Shown here: piece by piece, positions 7,344-16,947 of the stretch
Layout: every line of letters begins with the position of its first letter
How positions within the stretch are numbered: the first letter of the stretch is position 1
NCBI GenBank assembly: GCA_003553905.1
Contig: PWEA01000003.1
Span: 1-49,521 of the forward strand
Length of the DNA stretch: 49,521 bases
Direction: 5' to 3'
DNA from: Candidatus Aenigmatarchaeota archaeon
GTDB lineage: Archaea > Aenigmatarchaeota > Aenigmatarchaeia > PWEA01
The notes under the pieces: model-generated
Database searches by the model: none
Told to the model about the DNA's origin: nothing
What the model saw: only the letters and a program-made list of their open reading frames with translations
Position numbers and translations under genes: made by a program

Positions 7344-9965
7344 ATGAACAAATATGTATATTCTTTCGATGAAGGAAGTGCTGATCTCAAAAACCTCCTA
7401 GGTGGAAAAGGTTCAAATCTAGCAGAAATGACAACAATAGGCCTAAATGTACCCCCAGGACATACAGTAACCACAGAAGCCTGTTTGAAATATCTAGACG
7501 AGGGTAGACTGGCTGAAGAAATAAAAAAACAGATGAAGGAATATATGGAAAAACTCGAAGATAAGATGGGACAGAAGTTCGGGGACCCTGAAGATCCTCT
7601 GCTTGTATCAGTAAGGTCCGGTGCTGCTGTATCTATGCCTGGTATGATGGATACCATTTTAAACCTGGGTCTCAACGACAAAACTGTAAAGGGACTGATT
7701 AAAAAAACAGACGAAAGATTCGCATACGATAGCTATAGACGTTTCATAAACATGTTTGGAGAAGTCGTCAGGGGAATACCTCACAGAAAGTTTGAGGAAA
7801 AGATGAATGAGGTAAAGAAGAAAAGAAACGCAGATAAGGATGTTGAGCTAGAGGCCGAAGGCATGAAAGAGGTTACAAAAAAGTACAAAAATCTCGTCGG
7901 TGATATACCATCGGATCCATGGGAGCAACTTGTTGAAGCTACAAAGGCTGTTTTCGCTTCATGGGACAATGAAAGAGCAATCCGTTATCGTGATCTAAAC
8001 GGACTTCCTCATGACATGGGAACTGCTGTAAATGTCCAGGTCATGGTTTATGGTAATACAGGAGACAATTCTGGAAGTGGTGTCGCTTTTACAAGAAACC
8101 CATCGACCGGAGAAAATAAAATTTACGGAGAGTTTCTGAGGAATGCCCAAGGAGAAGATGTGGTTGCAGGAATAAGAACCCCTTTAGACATATCTGACTT
8201 GAAAGATGTGTGGCCTGACATATACAAAGAACTGAAGGGAGTCTGTAAAACTCTCGAGGACAAGTACAAGGATATGCAAGACCTCGAATTTACAATCGAG
8301 GAGGGAGAACTTTATATTTTACAGACCAGAACGGGAAAGAGGACTCCCAACGCAGCAGTTAAGATAGCACACGACATGCACCAGGAAGGTATAATTAGCA
8401 AGGAAGTCGCTCTTCTCAGAGTAGACGGCAAACAGATAGAAAAAATATTACATAAAAGGATAGATCCGGATGCCGACCTAGATAAGCTTACAAAGGGTAT
8501 CAATGCATCTCCAGGAGCGGCCTCTGGAAAGGTTGTTTTTGACACAGACGAGGCTGAAGAAAGGGGGAACGAAGACGAAAGTGTAATTCTGATAAGACCT
8601 GAAACCACACCGGAAGATATCCACGGTCTTGCTGCCTCTGAGGGTGTCCTGACAAGCAGAGGAGGAATGACAAGCCATGCAGCTGTCGTTGCAAGAGGTA
8701 TGGGTAAACCATGTGTTGCCGGTGCCGAAGAAATAGAAATAAACATCGAAGAAGACTATTTTGAAGTCGATGGAGAGAAAATAGAAAAGGATGATATAAT
8801 AACAATTGATGGGACCACGGGCAATGTTATTCTTGGTGAAGCTCCGTTGATAGAACCCAAATTCACAGATGAGTTTGAAAAACTTCTTCGGTGGGCTGAC
8901 AGTATAAGAAAAATGGGTGTCAGGGCAAATGCCGACACACCAGAAGATACAAAAAAAGCAATAGAATTCGGAGCTGAGGGTGTAGGTCTATGCAGAACTG
9001 AACATATGTTTTTCGAGCCCGAAAGACTTGAGGCTATGCAGGAACTTATAATCTCAGAGGATAAAGATGAAAGAAAGTATGCTCTTGATAAACTAATGCC
9101 CATGCAGAAAGACGACTTTAAAAACTTATTTAGGGCAATAGACGGCAAACCTTTGATAATCAGACTTCTTGATCCACCTTTACATGAGTTTGCTCCAACA
9201 GAAGAAAAAAGACAAAAAGAGCTTGCAGAAAAACTCGAAGTAGACAGAAAAAAGATAAAATCCAAGGTCGAAAGACTAGAAGAAGAAAATCCTATGCTTG
9301 GACATAGGGGTTGTCGCCTTGGAATAACATTCCCCGAAATTTACAGAATGCAGGTCCGTGCTATTTTAGAAGCAGCCTGTGATGTCAAAGAAGAAGGGCA
9401 GGACGTTAGTCCAAAGATAATGGTCCCTCTTATTGGAAATGTAAGGGAGTTAAAAAACATCAAGAAAAGAGTAATAGACCCTGTTGAAAGTAAAGTATTC
9501 GTTGACAGGGATAAGATAGACTACGAAGTAGGTACGATGATAGAAATACCCAGAGCAGCTGTGACAGCAGATGAGATAGCCAAAGAGGCCGAATTCTTTT
9601 CCTTCGGAACAAACGATCTAACCCAGATGGGACTTGGATTCAGTAGAGATGATGCAGGAACTTTCATACCTAACTACATAGACCAGGGAGTACTAGAAAA
9701 GGACCCATTCCAGGTTCTGGATCAGGATGGGATAGGTCAACTTGTAAAGATTGCAACTGAAAAGGGGAGAGAAGAGAAACAAGACCTCTCCGTCGGGATA
9801 TGTGGTGAACACGGAGGAGAACCCTCGTCGGTCAAGTTCTGCTATAAGACCGGGCTTGACTATGTTAGCTGTTCGCCATATAGGGTTCCAGTCGCTAGGA
9901 TATCTGCAGCACAGGTCGTCATAGAAGAGGAAAAAGAGGTAGACGAAGGAGTCGATGGTTACTGA
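7344..9965 (+). CDS. ppdK: Pyruvate, phosphate dikinase
   Basis: The 873 residues match full-length PPDK: an N-terminal ATP-grasp domain with GGKGSNLAEM at the start and GSGVAFTRNPSTGE, then a swivelling phospho-His domain (TSRGGMTSHAAVVARGMG, catalytic His about 445), then a PEP/pyruvate TIM barrel ending near GICGEHGGEP. It interconverts pyruvate + ATP + Pi with PEP + AMP + PPi, serving gluconeogenesis or pyrophosphate-dependent glycolysis. CTTTAAATAA at about 7305 is a TATA box for a short leader. The 3' end of the gene overlaps the presumed promoter of the UPF0182 gene. Confidence 0.97.
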   Translation: MNKYVYSFDEGSADLKNLLGGKGSNLAEMTTIGLNVPPGHTVTTEACLKYLDEGRLAEEIKKQMKEYMEKLEDKMGQKFGDPEDPLLVSVRSGAAVSMPGMMDTILNLGLNDKTVKGLIKKTDERFAYDSYRRFINMFGEVVRGIPHRKFEEKMNEVKKKRNADKDVELEAEGMKEVTKKYKNLVGDIPSDPWEQLVEATKAVFASWDNERAIRYRDLNGLPHDMGTAVNVQVMVYGNTGDNSGSGVAFTRNPSTGENKIYGEFLRNAQGEDVVAGIRTPLDISDLKDVWPDIYKELKGVCKTLEDKYKDMQDLEFTIEEGELYILQTRTGKRTPNAAVKIAHDMHQEGIISKEVALLRVDGKQIEKILHKRIDPDADLDKLTKGINASPGAASGKVVFDTDEAEERGNEDESVILIRPETTPEDIHGLAASEGVLTSRGGMTSHAAVVARGMGKPCVAGAEEIEINIEEDYFEVDGEKIEKDDIITIDGTTGNVILGEAPLIEPKFTDEFEKLLRWADSIRKMGVRANADTPEDTKKAIEFGAEGVGLCRTEHMFFEPERLEAMQELIISEDKDERKYALDKLMPMQKDDFKNLFRAIDGKPLIIRLLDPPLHEFAPTEEKRQKELAEKLEVDRKKIKSKVERLEEENPMLGHRGCRLGITFPEIYRMQVRAILEAACDVKEEGQDVSPKIMVPLIGNVRELKNIKKRVIDPVESKVFVDRDKIDYEVGTMIEIPRAAVTADEIAKEAEFFSFGTNDLTQMGLGFSRDDAGTFIPNYIDQGVLEKDPFQVLDQDGIGQLVKIATEKGREEKQDLSVGICGEHGGEPSSVKFCYKTGLDYVSCSPYRVPVARISAAQVVIEEEKEVDEGVDGY

Positions 9966-10017
9966 ACCAAGTCTTGTTGGTTATATTTTTATACTTTGGG
10001 ACCAAGAGACAAAGACG

Positions 10018-12696
10018 ATGAAACTCAAAGCTCTGTTTTTGGTGCTCCTGGCTTTGTTCTTCCTAATTCCACAACTAGCAAATATCTGGGTCGATTATCT
10101 ATGGTTTGAGTCGCTTGGTTATCTTTCCGTGTTCACTACAGTACTTTCCACCAGGATTCTCCTCTTTGTTGGAAGCTTGATCTTTACCATGGCTTTCATA
10201 TGGATAAATTTGAAGATAGCTGGAAGAACCGTGGATCTTGAGGAACTGCGTCTCAAGACAAGGCTTAAAGGGTTTGAAGTATTTGGAGCGTTGTCGTTGT
10301 TGGTTGGTATTCTAGCTGCATTTCTGTGCTCCACCTTCTATATGACGGTCTTGAAGTTTTTCAACGGCACATCCTTTGGTACGAAGGAAGCGGTTTTTGG
10401 CAACGATATATCATTCTACTTTTTTGATCTACCCTTCTGGAATCTTACCGTAAGCTACTTCCTAGGACTTGTGTTTATTACAGCAGGAATAGTCGGTGCC
10501 TTTTACTACATGACTATACAGAAAAAAATGAGCGCGGAAGAGGATTGGAACGATGTTCTAGAAGGAGCAAAGAAACACCTTTTACCTATTACAGGCCTCT
10601 TTTTCATGATTCTTTCTATGAGAGTTTTCCTTGCCCGGTATTTTATACTTTACTCTGATATAGGTGCAGTGTTTGGTGCAGGGTTCACGGATGTGAACAT
10701 AGTTCTACCCATAATAACTTTGGCCTCTATTTTGTGTTTGTTTGTAGGAGTTCTGTTCTTTGTTAATTTGAAACTGGGTGACGTTAAATACCCATTATAT
10801 GCTCTAGCTGTTTTTGTTGCAGTTTTAGTTCTGGGGGGCGTCGGATCTGTTCTTGTTCAATCGTACCATGTTGAGCCGGCAGAGTTTACCTTAGAGGAGG
10901 AATATATCGAAAGGAGTATACAACACACGCGATCAGCCTACGGTATAGATGACATAGAGGAAATAAGGTTCGAACCCACATACGATCTCACCGCCGAAGA
11001 TCTTGAAGAAAAGAGTGGTACAATGGACAATATTAGGTTATGGGACCGCCGTGTCCTAAAGGACACCTACTCCAGTGTTCAGGAACTCAGAACCTATTAT
11101 GAGTTCGAGGACGTGGATGTAGACAGGTACCATTTCGAAGACGGACGACGGCAGGTTATGTTGTCTGTTCGTGAGATGGATGTGGACAGGCTTCCGGAGC
11201 GTGCCCAGACCTGGGTCAACAGGCATCTTGTGTATACGCATGGAACCGGGGTTGTGATGTCTCCTGTCAGAGACATAACTCCAGGAGGACAGCCCAACTT
11301 CTATATGAAAGATCTACCAACCACGGTGACGGGGGAAGCGCCTGATATGGAGCTTCTACAGCTTGATAATCCTAGTATTTACTTTGGCGAAAGAACGGGC
11401 AACTTTGTGGTTGTAGATACAAGACAGGAGGAGTTCGACTATCCGAAGGACGGGGAAAATGTGTACACGACTTACGATGGGAAAGATGGTGTAGAGTTAA
11501 GCTTTTTAGACAGGTTGGCATTTGCGATAAACCTCGGTGATCTCAGATTGTTGGTTTCAAATGATATAACACAGGACTCCAGAATTCTGATAAGAAGGAA
11601 CATACACGAAAGGGTCAGGGAACTCGCGCCCTTCCTCCAGTATGATCAGGATCCGTACCCTGTTGTACATGAAGGCGGTATTAAATGGATATATGATTCC
11701 TATACAACTTCAGATAGACATCCGTACTCCGAGCCTTACAATGGAATTAACTACATAAGAAACTCTGTAAAGACGACAATAGATGCTTATGATGGAACCA
11801 CGAACTTTTACGTGGTAGAAGATGATCCATTAGCGGAGACCTACAGTAACATCTTCCCGGATCTTTTCAAGGAAGAGGACAAGATGAGCGAAAACACGAG
11901 AAAGCATATAAGATACCCCAAAGACCTGTTTAGAGCACAGGCCGAAATACTGACGACATACCATATGACCGATCCACGGGTATTCTACAACAGAGAAGAC
12001 CAGTGGGAGATTCCAAGAGAAAGTTACCGCGGAAGGACACAGGAAATGGAGCCTTATTATGTAACCTTGGAACTTCCAAAGGAAAACGAAACACAGTTTA
12101 CTCTTATGCTTCCGTTTACACCCGAGGACAGACCCAATATGATAGGCTGGCTTGGTGCCAAGAGCGATGGGGAAGGATATGGCGAGAAACTCCTTTATCG
12201 TTTCTCAAGGGATGCCTTAGTCTACGGACCTTCACAGATAGAGGCTAGGATAGATCAGGACGCTGAAATTTCAGAAAGGTTTACTCTATGGGCACAGGCC
12301 GGAAGTGAGGTCATACGTGGAAACTTACTTGTTATTCCCGTCAAGGACTCTGTGTTGTACATAGAACCGGTTTTCCTAGAAGGATATGAAGAAGCAATAC
12401 CAGAACTAAGAAGGGTCATAGTTGCGTACAACGACGATATATCTATGCAGCCAACTCTGGAGCAGGCACTTGTCGAAATATTCGGCGAGTATGAGGGCAT
12501 AGAAGATGTCCCAGAGATGCCTGTGGATCCAGACGACCCGGAAGTTATAGATGAACAGCTTATAGATACGGAGCTCCTTGAGAAAGCAAGGGAGCACTAC
12601 AACAAAGCACAGGAATACCTAAGAGAAGGAAATCTTGGGAAATACCAAGAAGAAGTGGAAAACCTTGGTGAAATACTCGAAAGGATGGAATCCTGA
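10018..12696 (+). CDS. UPF0182 family membrane protein
   Basis: The protein of about 892 residues has seven or so hydrophobic segments in the first 300 residues, then a large acidic extracytoplasmic region. The segments WVDYLWFESLGY, a DNIRLWD block, the TYSNIFPDLF region and IRYPKDLF are hallmarks of UPF0182 (COG1615). The C-terminus ends in a helical segment (LEKAREHYNKAQEYLREG). The function of the family is unknown. An earlier in-frame ATG at 9955 lies inside ppdK, but the TATA-like TTATATTTTTATA at about 9980-9992 points to initiation at ATG 10018, where the signal-anchor sequence begins. The family is best known from actinobacteria and cyanobacteria, so its presence here may reflect transfer. 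Confidence 0.92.
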   Translation: MKLKALFLVLLALFFLIPQLANIWVDYLWFESLGYLSVFTTVLSTRILLFVGSLIFTMAFIWINLKIAGRTVDLEELRLKTRLKGFEVFGALSLLVGILAAFLCSTFYMTVLKFFNGTSFGTKEAVFGNDISFYFFDLPFWNLTVSYFLGLVFITAGIVGAFYYMTIQKKMSAEEDWNDVLEGAKKHLLPITGLFFMILSMRVFLARYFILYSDIGAVFGAGFTDVNIVLPIITLASILCLFVGVLFFVNLKLGDVKYPLYALAVFVAVLVLGGVGSVLVQSYHVEPAEFTLEEEYIERSIQHTRSAYGIDDIEEIRFEPTYDLTAEDLEEKSGTMDNIRLWDRRVLKDTYSSVQELRTYYEFEDVDVDRYHFEDGRRQVMLSVREMDVDRLPERAQTWVNRHLVYTHGTGVVMSPVRDITPGGQPNFYMKDLPTTVTGEAPDMELLQLDNPSIYFGERTGNFVVVDTRQEEFDYPKDGENVYTTYDGKDGVELSFLDRLAFAINLGDLRLLVSNDITQDSRILIRRNIHERVRELAPFLQYDQDPYPVVHEGGIKWIYDSYTTSDRHPYSEPYNGINYIRNSVKTTIDAYDGTTNFYVVEDDPLAETYSNIFPDLFKEEDKMSENTRKHIRYPKDLFRAQAEILTTYHMTDPRVFYNREDQWEIPRESYRGRTQEMEPYYVTLELPKENETQFTLMLPFTPEDRPNMIGWLGAKSDGEGYGEKLLYRFSRDALVYGPSQIEARIDQDAEISERFTLWAQAGSEVIRGNLLVIPVKDSVLYIEPVFLEGYEEAIPELRRVIVAYNDDISMQPTLEQALVEIFGEYEGIEDVPEMPVDPDDPEVIDEQLIDTELLEKAREHYNKAQEYLREGNLGKYQEEVENLGEILERMES

Positions 12697-12826
12697 AAGT
12701 TTATAAGTGTAAAAAGGTAAGGTTAGGCTTAGTGATTTAGATGGTAGGTGGATGCGTTCCGCTCTGTGGGTAAGATTATTGCAAATTTCTCAAGATTAAA
12801 AAATGAGGAAGTGGGGGGATACAAAC
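12697..12826 (+). promoter_or_regulatory. proS promoter and roughly 100-nt leader
   Basis: GTTTATAAG at about 12699 is a TATA box, putting the transcription start near 12727 and leaving a leader of about 100 nt, longer than usual in this window. GGGGGGAT (about 12812-12819) is the SD for ATG 12827. I see no convincing conserved RNA structure. Confidence 0.4.
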
Positions 12827-14263
12827 ATGTCTAAGAACTTAGGTATAACAACATCGAAGGAAGAAGACGTGGGAGAATGGTACAGAGAGGTCGTAACCAA
12901 ATCAGACCTCACAGACTATACATCCGTCAGTGGATGTTTCGTATTCAAACCCCTTTCTTACTCAATATGGACAACTATTCGAAAAGAGATGGATAAACTT
13001 TTCAAAGATATAGGCATAGAGAACGCTTATTTTCCCCTTTTTATACCCGATAAACTCTTGGAAAAGGAATCTGAGCACTTTGAGGGTTTCAACCCAGAGG
13101 TCGCATGGGTAACAAGAGCTGGCAGTTCAGAGCTTGACGAAAAGCTTGCTGTAAGGCCTACTTCCGAGGCAATAATGTATGATTCGTACAGAAACTGGGT
13201 TAGATCACACCGCGATCTTCCCATGAAGTTAAATCAGTGGAACAATGTGGTAAGATGGGAGTTTAAACATGCCACACCTTTCCTAAGGACCCGCGAGTTT
13301 CTGTGGCAGGAAGGCCACTGTGTATACACTAGCGAAGAACATGTTATGGAGGACTGTGAAAAGGTCATGGACTCCTACCAAAAAATCTGCGAGGAATATA
13401 TGGCCTTGCCCTGTGTAAGAGGCAGAAAGACCGATAAAGAGAAGTTCGACGGTGCCGTTAATACATACTCCCTGGAACATCTGTTACCAGATGGTCAGGC
13501 TATACAGGGACCGGACTACCATAACGATGGAACGAATTTTGCCAAAGCATTCGACATAAAGTTCACAGACGAAGATGGTGAAGAAAAATACGCCTACCAG
13601 AGTACATTTGGTTTCAGTACAAGACAGATAGGTATCATGGTCATGATACATTCAGATGACCGTGGACTAGTTATACCACCAAAACTGGCTCCTACAAAGG
13701 TAGTCATTGTTCCTATATATCAAAACGAAGACGAAAAAGAAGATGTCATGTCGCTGTCTAAAGAAGTCAGTAGCTACATAAAGGACTGTAAAATAGACGA
13801 CCGTGACCACAAAACACCGGGGTGGAAGTTCAACGAATGGGAGGTCAAGGGTGTTCCTCTTAGGATAGAGATTGGAAGCAACGAAGTAGATGATGGTAAA
13901 GTAACCGTAGTTCGAAGAGATACAGGAAACAAAAAATCAGTGGACATCAACGATATAGAAGGTTTTGTAGAAAACGAACTAAGGGAGATGCATAAAGATC
14001 TTTTCGAAGCGGCAGAAGAGTTTATGGAAAAAAATATAAGAGAAGCAAAAAACTATGAGGAACTTAAAGAGATTTTAGAAAACAAGATGGGCTTCATAAA
14101 AGCGCCATGGTGTGGAAAACAAGCCTGTGAAGATACAATAAAGGACGAAACCACGGCAAAAATAACAAACATACCCTTTAGGTACAGTAAACCAGAAAAT
14201 AAAAAATGCATAAGATGTGACGAAGATGCCGAACACTGGGTACACTTCGCAAAATCCATGTAA
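12827..14263 (+). CDS. proS: Prolyl-tRNA synthetase, archaeal/eukaryotic type
   Basis: This 478-residue class II synthetase has YFPLFIPDKLL near the start, RPTSEAIMYDSY, the motif 2 region RWEFKHATPFLRTREFLWQEGH in two blocks, a motif 3 region (GFSTRQIGIMV), an anticodon-binding domain and the extra C-terminal zinc-like domain with WCGKQAC and CIRC that marks the archaeal/eukaryotic form. It charges tRNA-Pro, one gene for which lies at 5900. ATG 12827 is chosen over ATG 12803 because a strong GGGGGGAT site sits just upstream. Confidence 0.97.
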   Translation: MSKNLGITTSKEEDVGEWYREVVTKSDLTDYTSVSGCFVFKPLSYSIWTTIRKEMDKLFKDIGIENAYFPLFIPDKLLEKESEHFEGFNPEVAWVTRAGSSELDEKLAVRPTSEAIMYDSYRNWVRSHRDLPMKLNQWNNVVRWEFKHATPFLRTREFLWQEGHCVYTSEEHVMEDCEKVMDSYQKICEEYMALPCVRGRKTDKEKFDGAVNTYSLEHLLPDGQAIQGPDYHNDGTNFAKAFDIKFTDEDGEEKYAYQSTFGFSTRQIGIMVMIHSDDRGLVIPPKLAPTKVVIVPIYQNEDEKEDVMSLSKEVSSYIKDCKIDDRDHKTPGWKFNEWEVKGVPLRIEIGSNEVDDGKVTVVRRDTGNKKSVDINDIEGFVENELREMHKDLFEAAEEFMEKNIREAKNYEELKEILENKMGFIKAPWCGKQACEDTIKDETTAKITNIPFRYSKPENKKCIRCDEDAEHWVHFAKSM

Positions 14264-14334
14264 GGGATAAACTTTAAATACTTTTATTATAAAAGGGAAT
14301 ATGATTCTTCTGAGTTATCTCAGGGGGTTCTATT

Positions 14335-14985
14335 ATGCAAGATATGAGCAAAAACGGACAAGAAGAAGTAAAAACCGGAACGACAACTGTTGCTATTGAA
14401 TATAAGGATGGAGCGATCCTAGCAACAGAAAAAAGAGCTTCCATGGGTTACCAGGTATCCGGTAAAAATACTAAAAAAGTATACGAAATAGATGAAGGTA
14501 TAGGCATAACCACAGCAGGATCTGTTGGTGATGTACAGACAGTAGTACGTTACATGAAAGCCGAAACCAACCTCTTTAAATACAAAAAAGACCGTAAGAT
14601 GAACCCAAGTGCAGTGGCAAGTCTCATGGCAAATATACTTCAGAGTTCTAAAGCTCTACCCTTTATGGGTCTCTTTATACTCGGAGGATATAATCACGAA
14701 AAAAAGAAAGGTGAGGTATACCAGCTCGATCCTGCCGGAGGGATTCTTGGAGAAGATAAATACTATGCAACAGGATCTGGTTCACAGGTCGCATACGGCC
14801 TTCTTGAAGATGGTTTCGAAGAAGACATGAGCAGGGACAAGGCTGTCAGTCTAGCCATCAGATCAATAAGAAGCGCATCGAAAAGGGACATAGCTTCCGG
14901 AAATGGTTTTTCCGTGATGATTATAGATGAAGAAGGCTGCCATGTTCTTGACAAGAAAGACATAGAAAAATACCTGGCTAAATAA
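14335..14985 (+). CDS. psmB: Proteasome subunit beta
   Basis: The 216-residue precursor has a 15-residue propeptide ending KTG before the mature N-terminal Thr (T16, in TTTVAIEY). Mature residues Glu17 and Lys33 fit the archaeal catalytic set, and the GSGSQVAYG and SGNGFSV blocks are typical. It provides the proteolytic sites of the 20S core; the alpha partner is at 23415. CTTTAAATAC (about 14273) and AGGGGG just before ATG 14335 are the likely promoter and SD, and they favour 14335 over ATG 14344. Confidence 0.97.
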   Translation: MQDMSKNGQEEVKTGTTTVAIEYKDGAILATEKRASMGYQVSGKNTKKVYEIDEGIGITTAGSVGDVQTVVRYMKAETNLFKYKKDRKMNPSAVASLMANILQSSKALPFMGLFILGGYNHEKKKGEVYQLDPAGGILGEDKYYATGSGSQVAYGLLEDGFEEDMSRDKAVSLAIRSIRSASKRDIASGNGFSVMIIDEEGCHVLDKKDIEKYLAK

Positions 14986-15027
14986 TCTAGTGATCGAACT
15001 TTCGTTGGACTTTCTGTAGGTGATTAA

Positions 15028-16908
15028 ATGGAAATTATAGATAAAGTTAAAGAAGGGCTTCCAAACGATGCGATGATCTCGGAGGTCTGTTTCGAAGGAA
15101 GTGACATAGTCCTCTATACAAAAAACAGGGATATGTTCAAAAGCAACGGCAAGTTCATAAAGAAACTTGTCAAAAAACTCAAGAAAAGGATAGAGCTAAG
15201 GCCTGACGCTTCCATAAGAAAGGATGAAGAAGATGCGAAGAATATAATAGAAAAAGAAGTACCTGAAGAAGCCGGTATAGAAGAAATAACGTTTCAGCCT
15301 GGTTTCGGAAAGGTAATAATAGAAGCACTCAAACCCGGTCTAGTGATTGGTAAGGGAGGCAGTACCCTCGAAAAGCTAAAAAAAGAAACTGTATGGAAAC
15401 CCCAGGTCAAGATAGCACCTGAGATTTCCTCCGATGTGGTTGATACAGTAAGAAAGGTCCTCTACCAAGAATCCGAATGGAGAAAAGATTTTTTAAATGA
15501 TATAGGAGAAAGAATCCACTCGAAAGAAGTAGATGAAGTTGACTGGGCGCGGATCACATGTTTGGGGGGTTGTAGGGAAGTAGGAAGAAGTTCTTTTGTT
15601 CTCCAGACACCAGACTCAAGGATAATGATAGACTGTGGTATAAAGCCAGGGAACAAACACGAATACCCTTACCTACAGGTTCCAGAGGGTGATATAGGTT
15701 CCTTGGATGCTGTCGTTGTTTCACATCCCCATCTTGACCATATAGGCTTTGTACCATATCTTTACGAATATGGTTATGAAGGCCCGCTTTATTTAACCTC
15801 TGCAGCAAGGGATTTGATGGTACTACTCTGCCTGGACTATCTCGATGTCGCCAAACGCGAAGGAAACGAAGTTCCGTATTCTTCCCAGTCTGTAGAAAAG
15901 GCTGTTAAGCACTCCATAGCACTTGATTACGGACAGGTCAGTGATATAACACCCGATGTGGGCCTAACCCTTGAAAACGCTGGACATATACTGGGTTCGG
16001 CACTTGCACATTTCCACATAGGCGAAGGTGATCACAACCTAGTATACACAGGAGACTACAACTTCGGTGAATCGAAGCTTTTCGACAAGGCATCGACAAA
16101 CTTTCAGAGAATAGAAACGCTCATAACCGAATCAACCTACGGTGAAAACGATGCGATACAACCATCAAGAAAGGACGCAGAAAAACAACTTATCGAATAC
16201 GTTAAGAAAACCGTTGAGCGCGGTGGAAAGGTCCTTATACCTTCCTTTGCAGTCGGAAGAGCACAGGAGTTGATGTGCATATTAGACGAAGAATCAAGAA
16301 AAAATGATCTTGACGTCCCGGTTTACTTGGAGGGAATGATGTGGGATGCAACTGCAATACATACAACATACCCCGAGGACCTTAATGATAAAATTCAACA
16401 CCAGATATTCCATAAAGATCATAATCCTCTTACATCAGACATATTCCATAGGGTAGCTTCGAAAGAAGAAAGAGATGAAGTAATAAACTCATCTGATCCT
16501 GCAATAGTACTATCTACATCAGGAATGCTCACAGGTGGACCTGTAATGGAATATCTAAAGGAGTTTGGACCCGACGAAAAAAACATGTTAATATTTGTAG
16601 GATACCAAGCAGAGGGCACAATGGGAAGGAGGATACAGAAGGGCTGGGACGAAATACCTGTAAAAAGGAAGGGTAAAAGAAAGGTCGTGGAACTCAATCT
16701 AGAAGTTGGGACTGTAGATGGTCTTTCCGGACATTCTGATAGAAATCAGATCGTAAACTTCGTAAACTCTCTGAAAAGCAAACCCAACAAGACGCTGACT
16801 GTACACGGCGATGAAAATAGCTGCATCCAGATGGCCAGAACCCTCCATAATATATTTAACAGAGAAACTATACCGCCGAAGGATCTTGAAACTATTCGCC
16901 TTAAATAG
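15028..16908 (+). CDS. fttA: KH-domain beta-CASP ribonuclease aCPSF1/FttA
   Basis: This 626-residue protein has an N-terminal KH region (about 1-150) with the loop IGKGG, then a metallo-beta-lactamase domain with SHPHLDHIG and GHILGSALAHFH, then a beta-CASP domain and C-terminal SGHSDR and HGDE motifs. This is the archaeal CPSF73 homologue that cleaves nascent RNA at U-rich sites and terminates transcription. The start is ATG 15028, preceded by GTAGGTGATTAA, a good SD. It lies 42 bp downstream of psmB. Confidence 0.97.
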   Translation: MEIIDKVKEGLPNDAMISEVCFEGSDIVLYTKNRDMFKSNGKFIKKLVKKLKKRIELRPDASIRKDEEDAKNIIEKEVPEEAGIEEITFQPGFGKVIIEALKPGLVIGKGGSTLEKLKKETVWKPQVKIAPEISSDVVDTVRKVLYQESEWRKDFLNDIGERIHSKEVDEVDWARITCLGGCREVGRSSFVLQTPDSRIMIDCGIKPGNKHEYPYLQVPEGDIGSLDAVVVSHPHLDHIGFVPYLYEYGYEGPLYLTSAARDLMVLLCLDYLDVAKREGNEVPYSSQSVEKAVKHSIALDYGQVSDITPDVGLTLENAGHILGSALAHFHIGEGDHNLVYTGDYNFGESKLFDKASTNFQRIETLITESTYGENDAIQPSRKDAEKQLIEYVKKTVERGGKVLIPSFAVGRAQELMCILDEESRKNDLDVPVYLEGMMWDATAIHTTYPEDLNDKIQHQIFHKDHNPLTSDIFHRVASKEERDEVINSSDPAIVLSTSGMLTGGPVMEYLKEFGPDEKNMLIFVGYQAEGTMGRRIQKGWDEIPVKRKGKRKVVELNLEVGTVDGLSGHSDRNQIVNFVNSLKSKPNKTLTVHGDENSCIQMARTLHNIFNRETIPPKDLETIRLK

Positions 16909-16947
16909 CTTATCTTATTTTTTAACGTCAAAAAACAAACTATTCTT

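Noticed and set aside
8312-8805. Several overlapping minus-strand frames within ppdK
   Set aside because: They are antisense to the conserved phospho-His domain of pyruvate phosphate dikinase and have no independent support.
12720-12800. C/D box small RNA in the proS leader
   Set aside because: GTGATTT is only a loose C-box match and no D box (CTGA) was found at a suitable distance.
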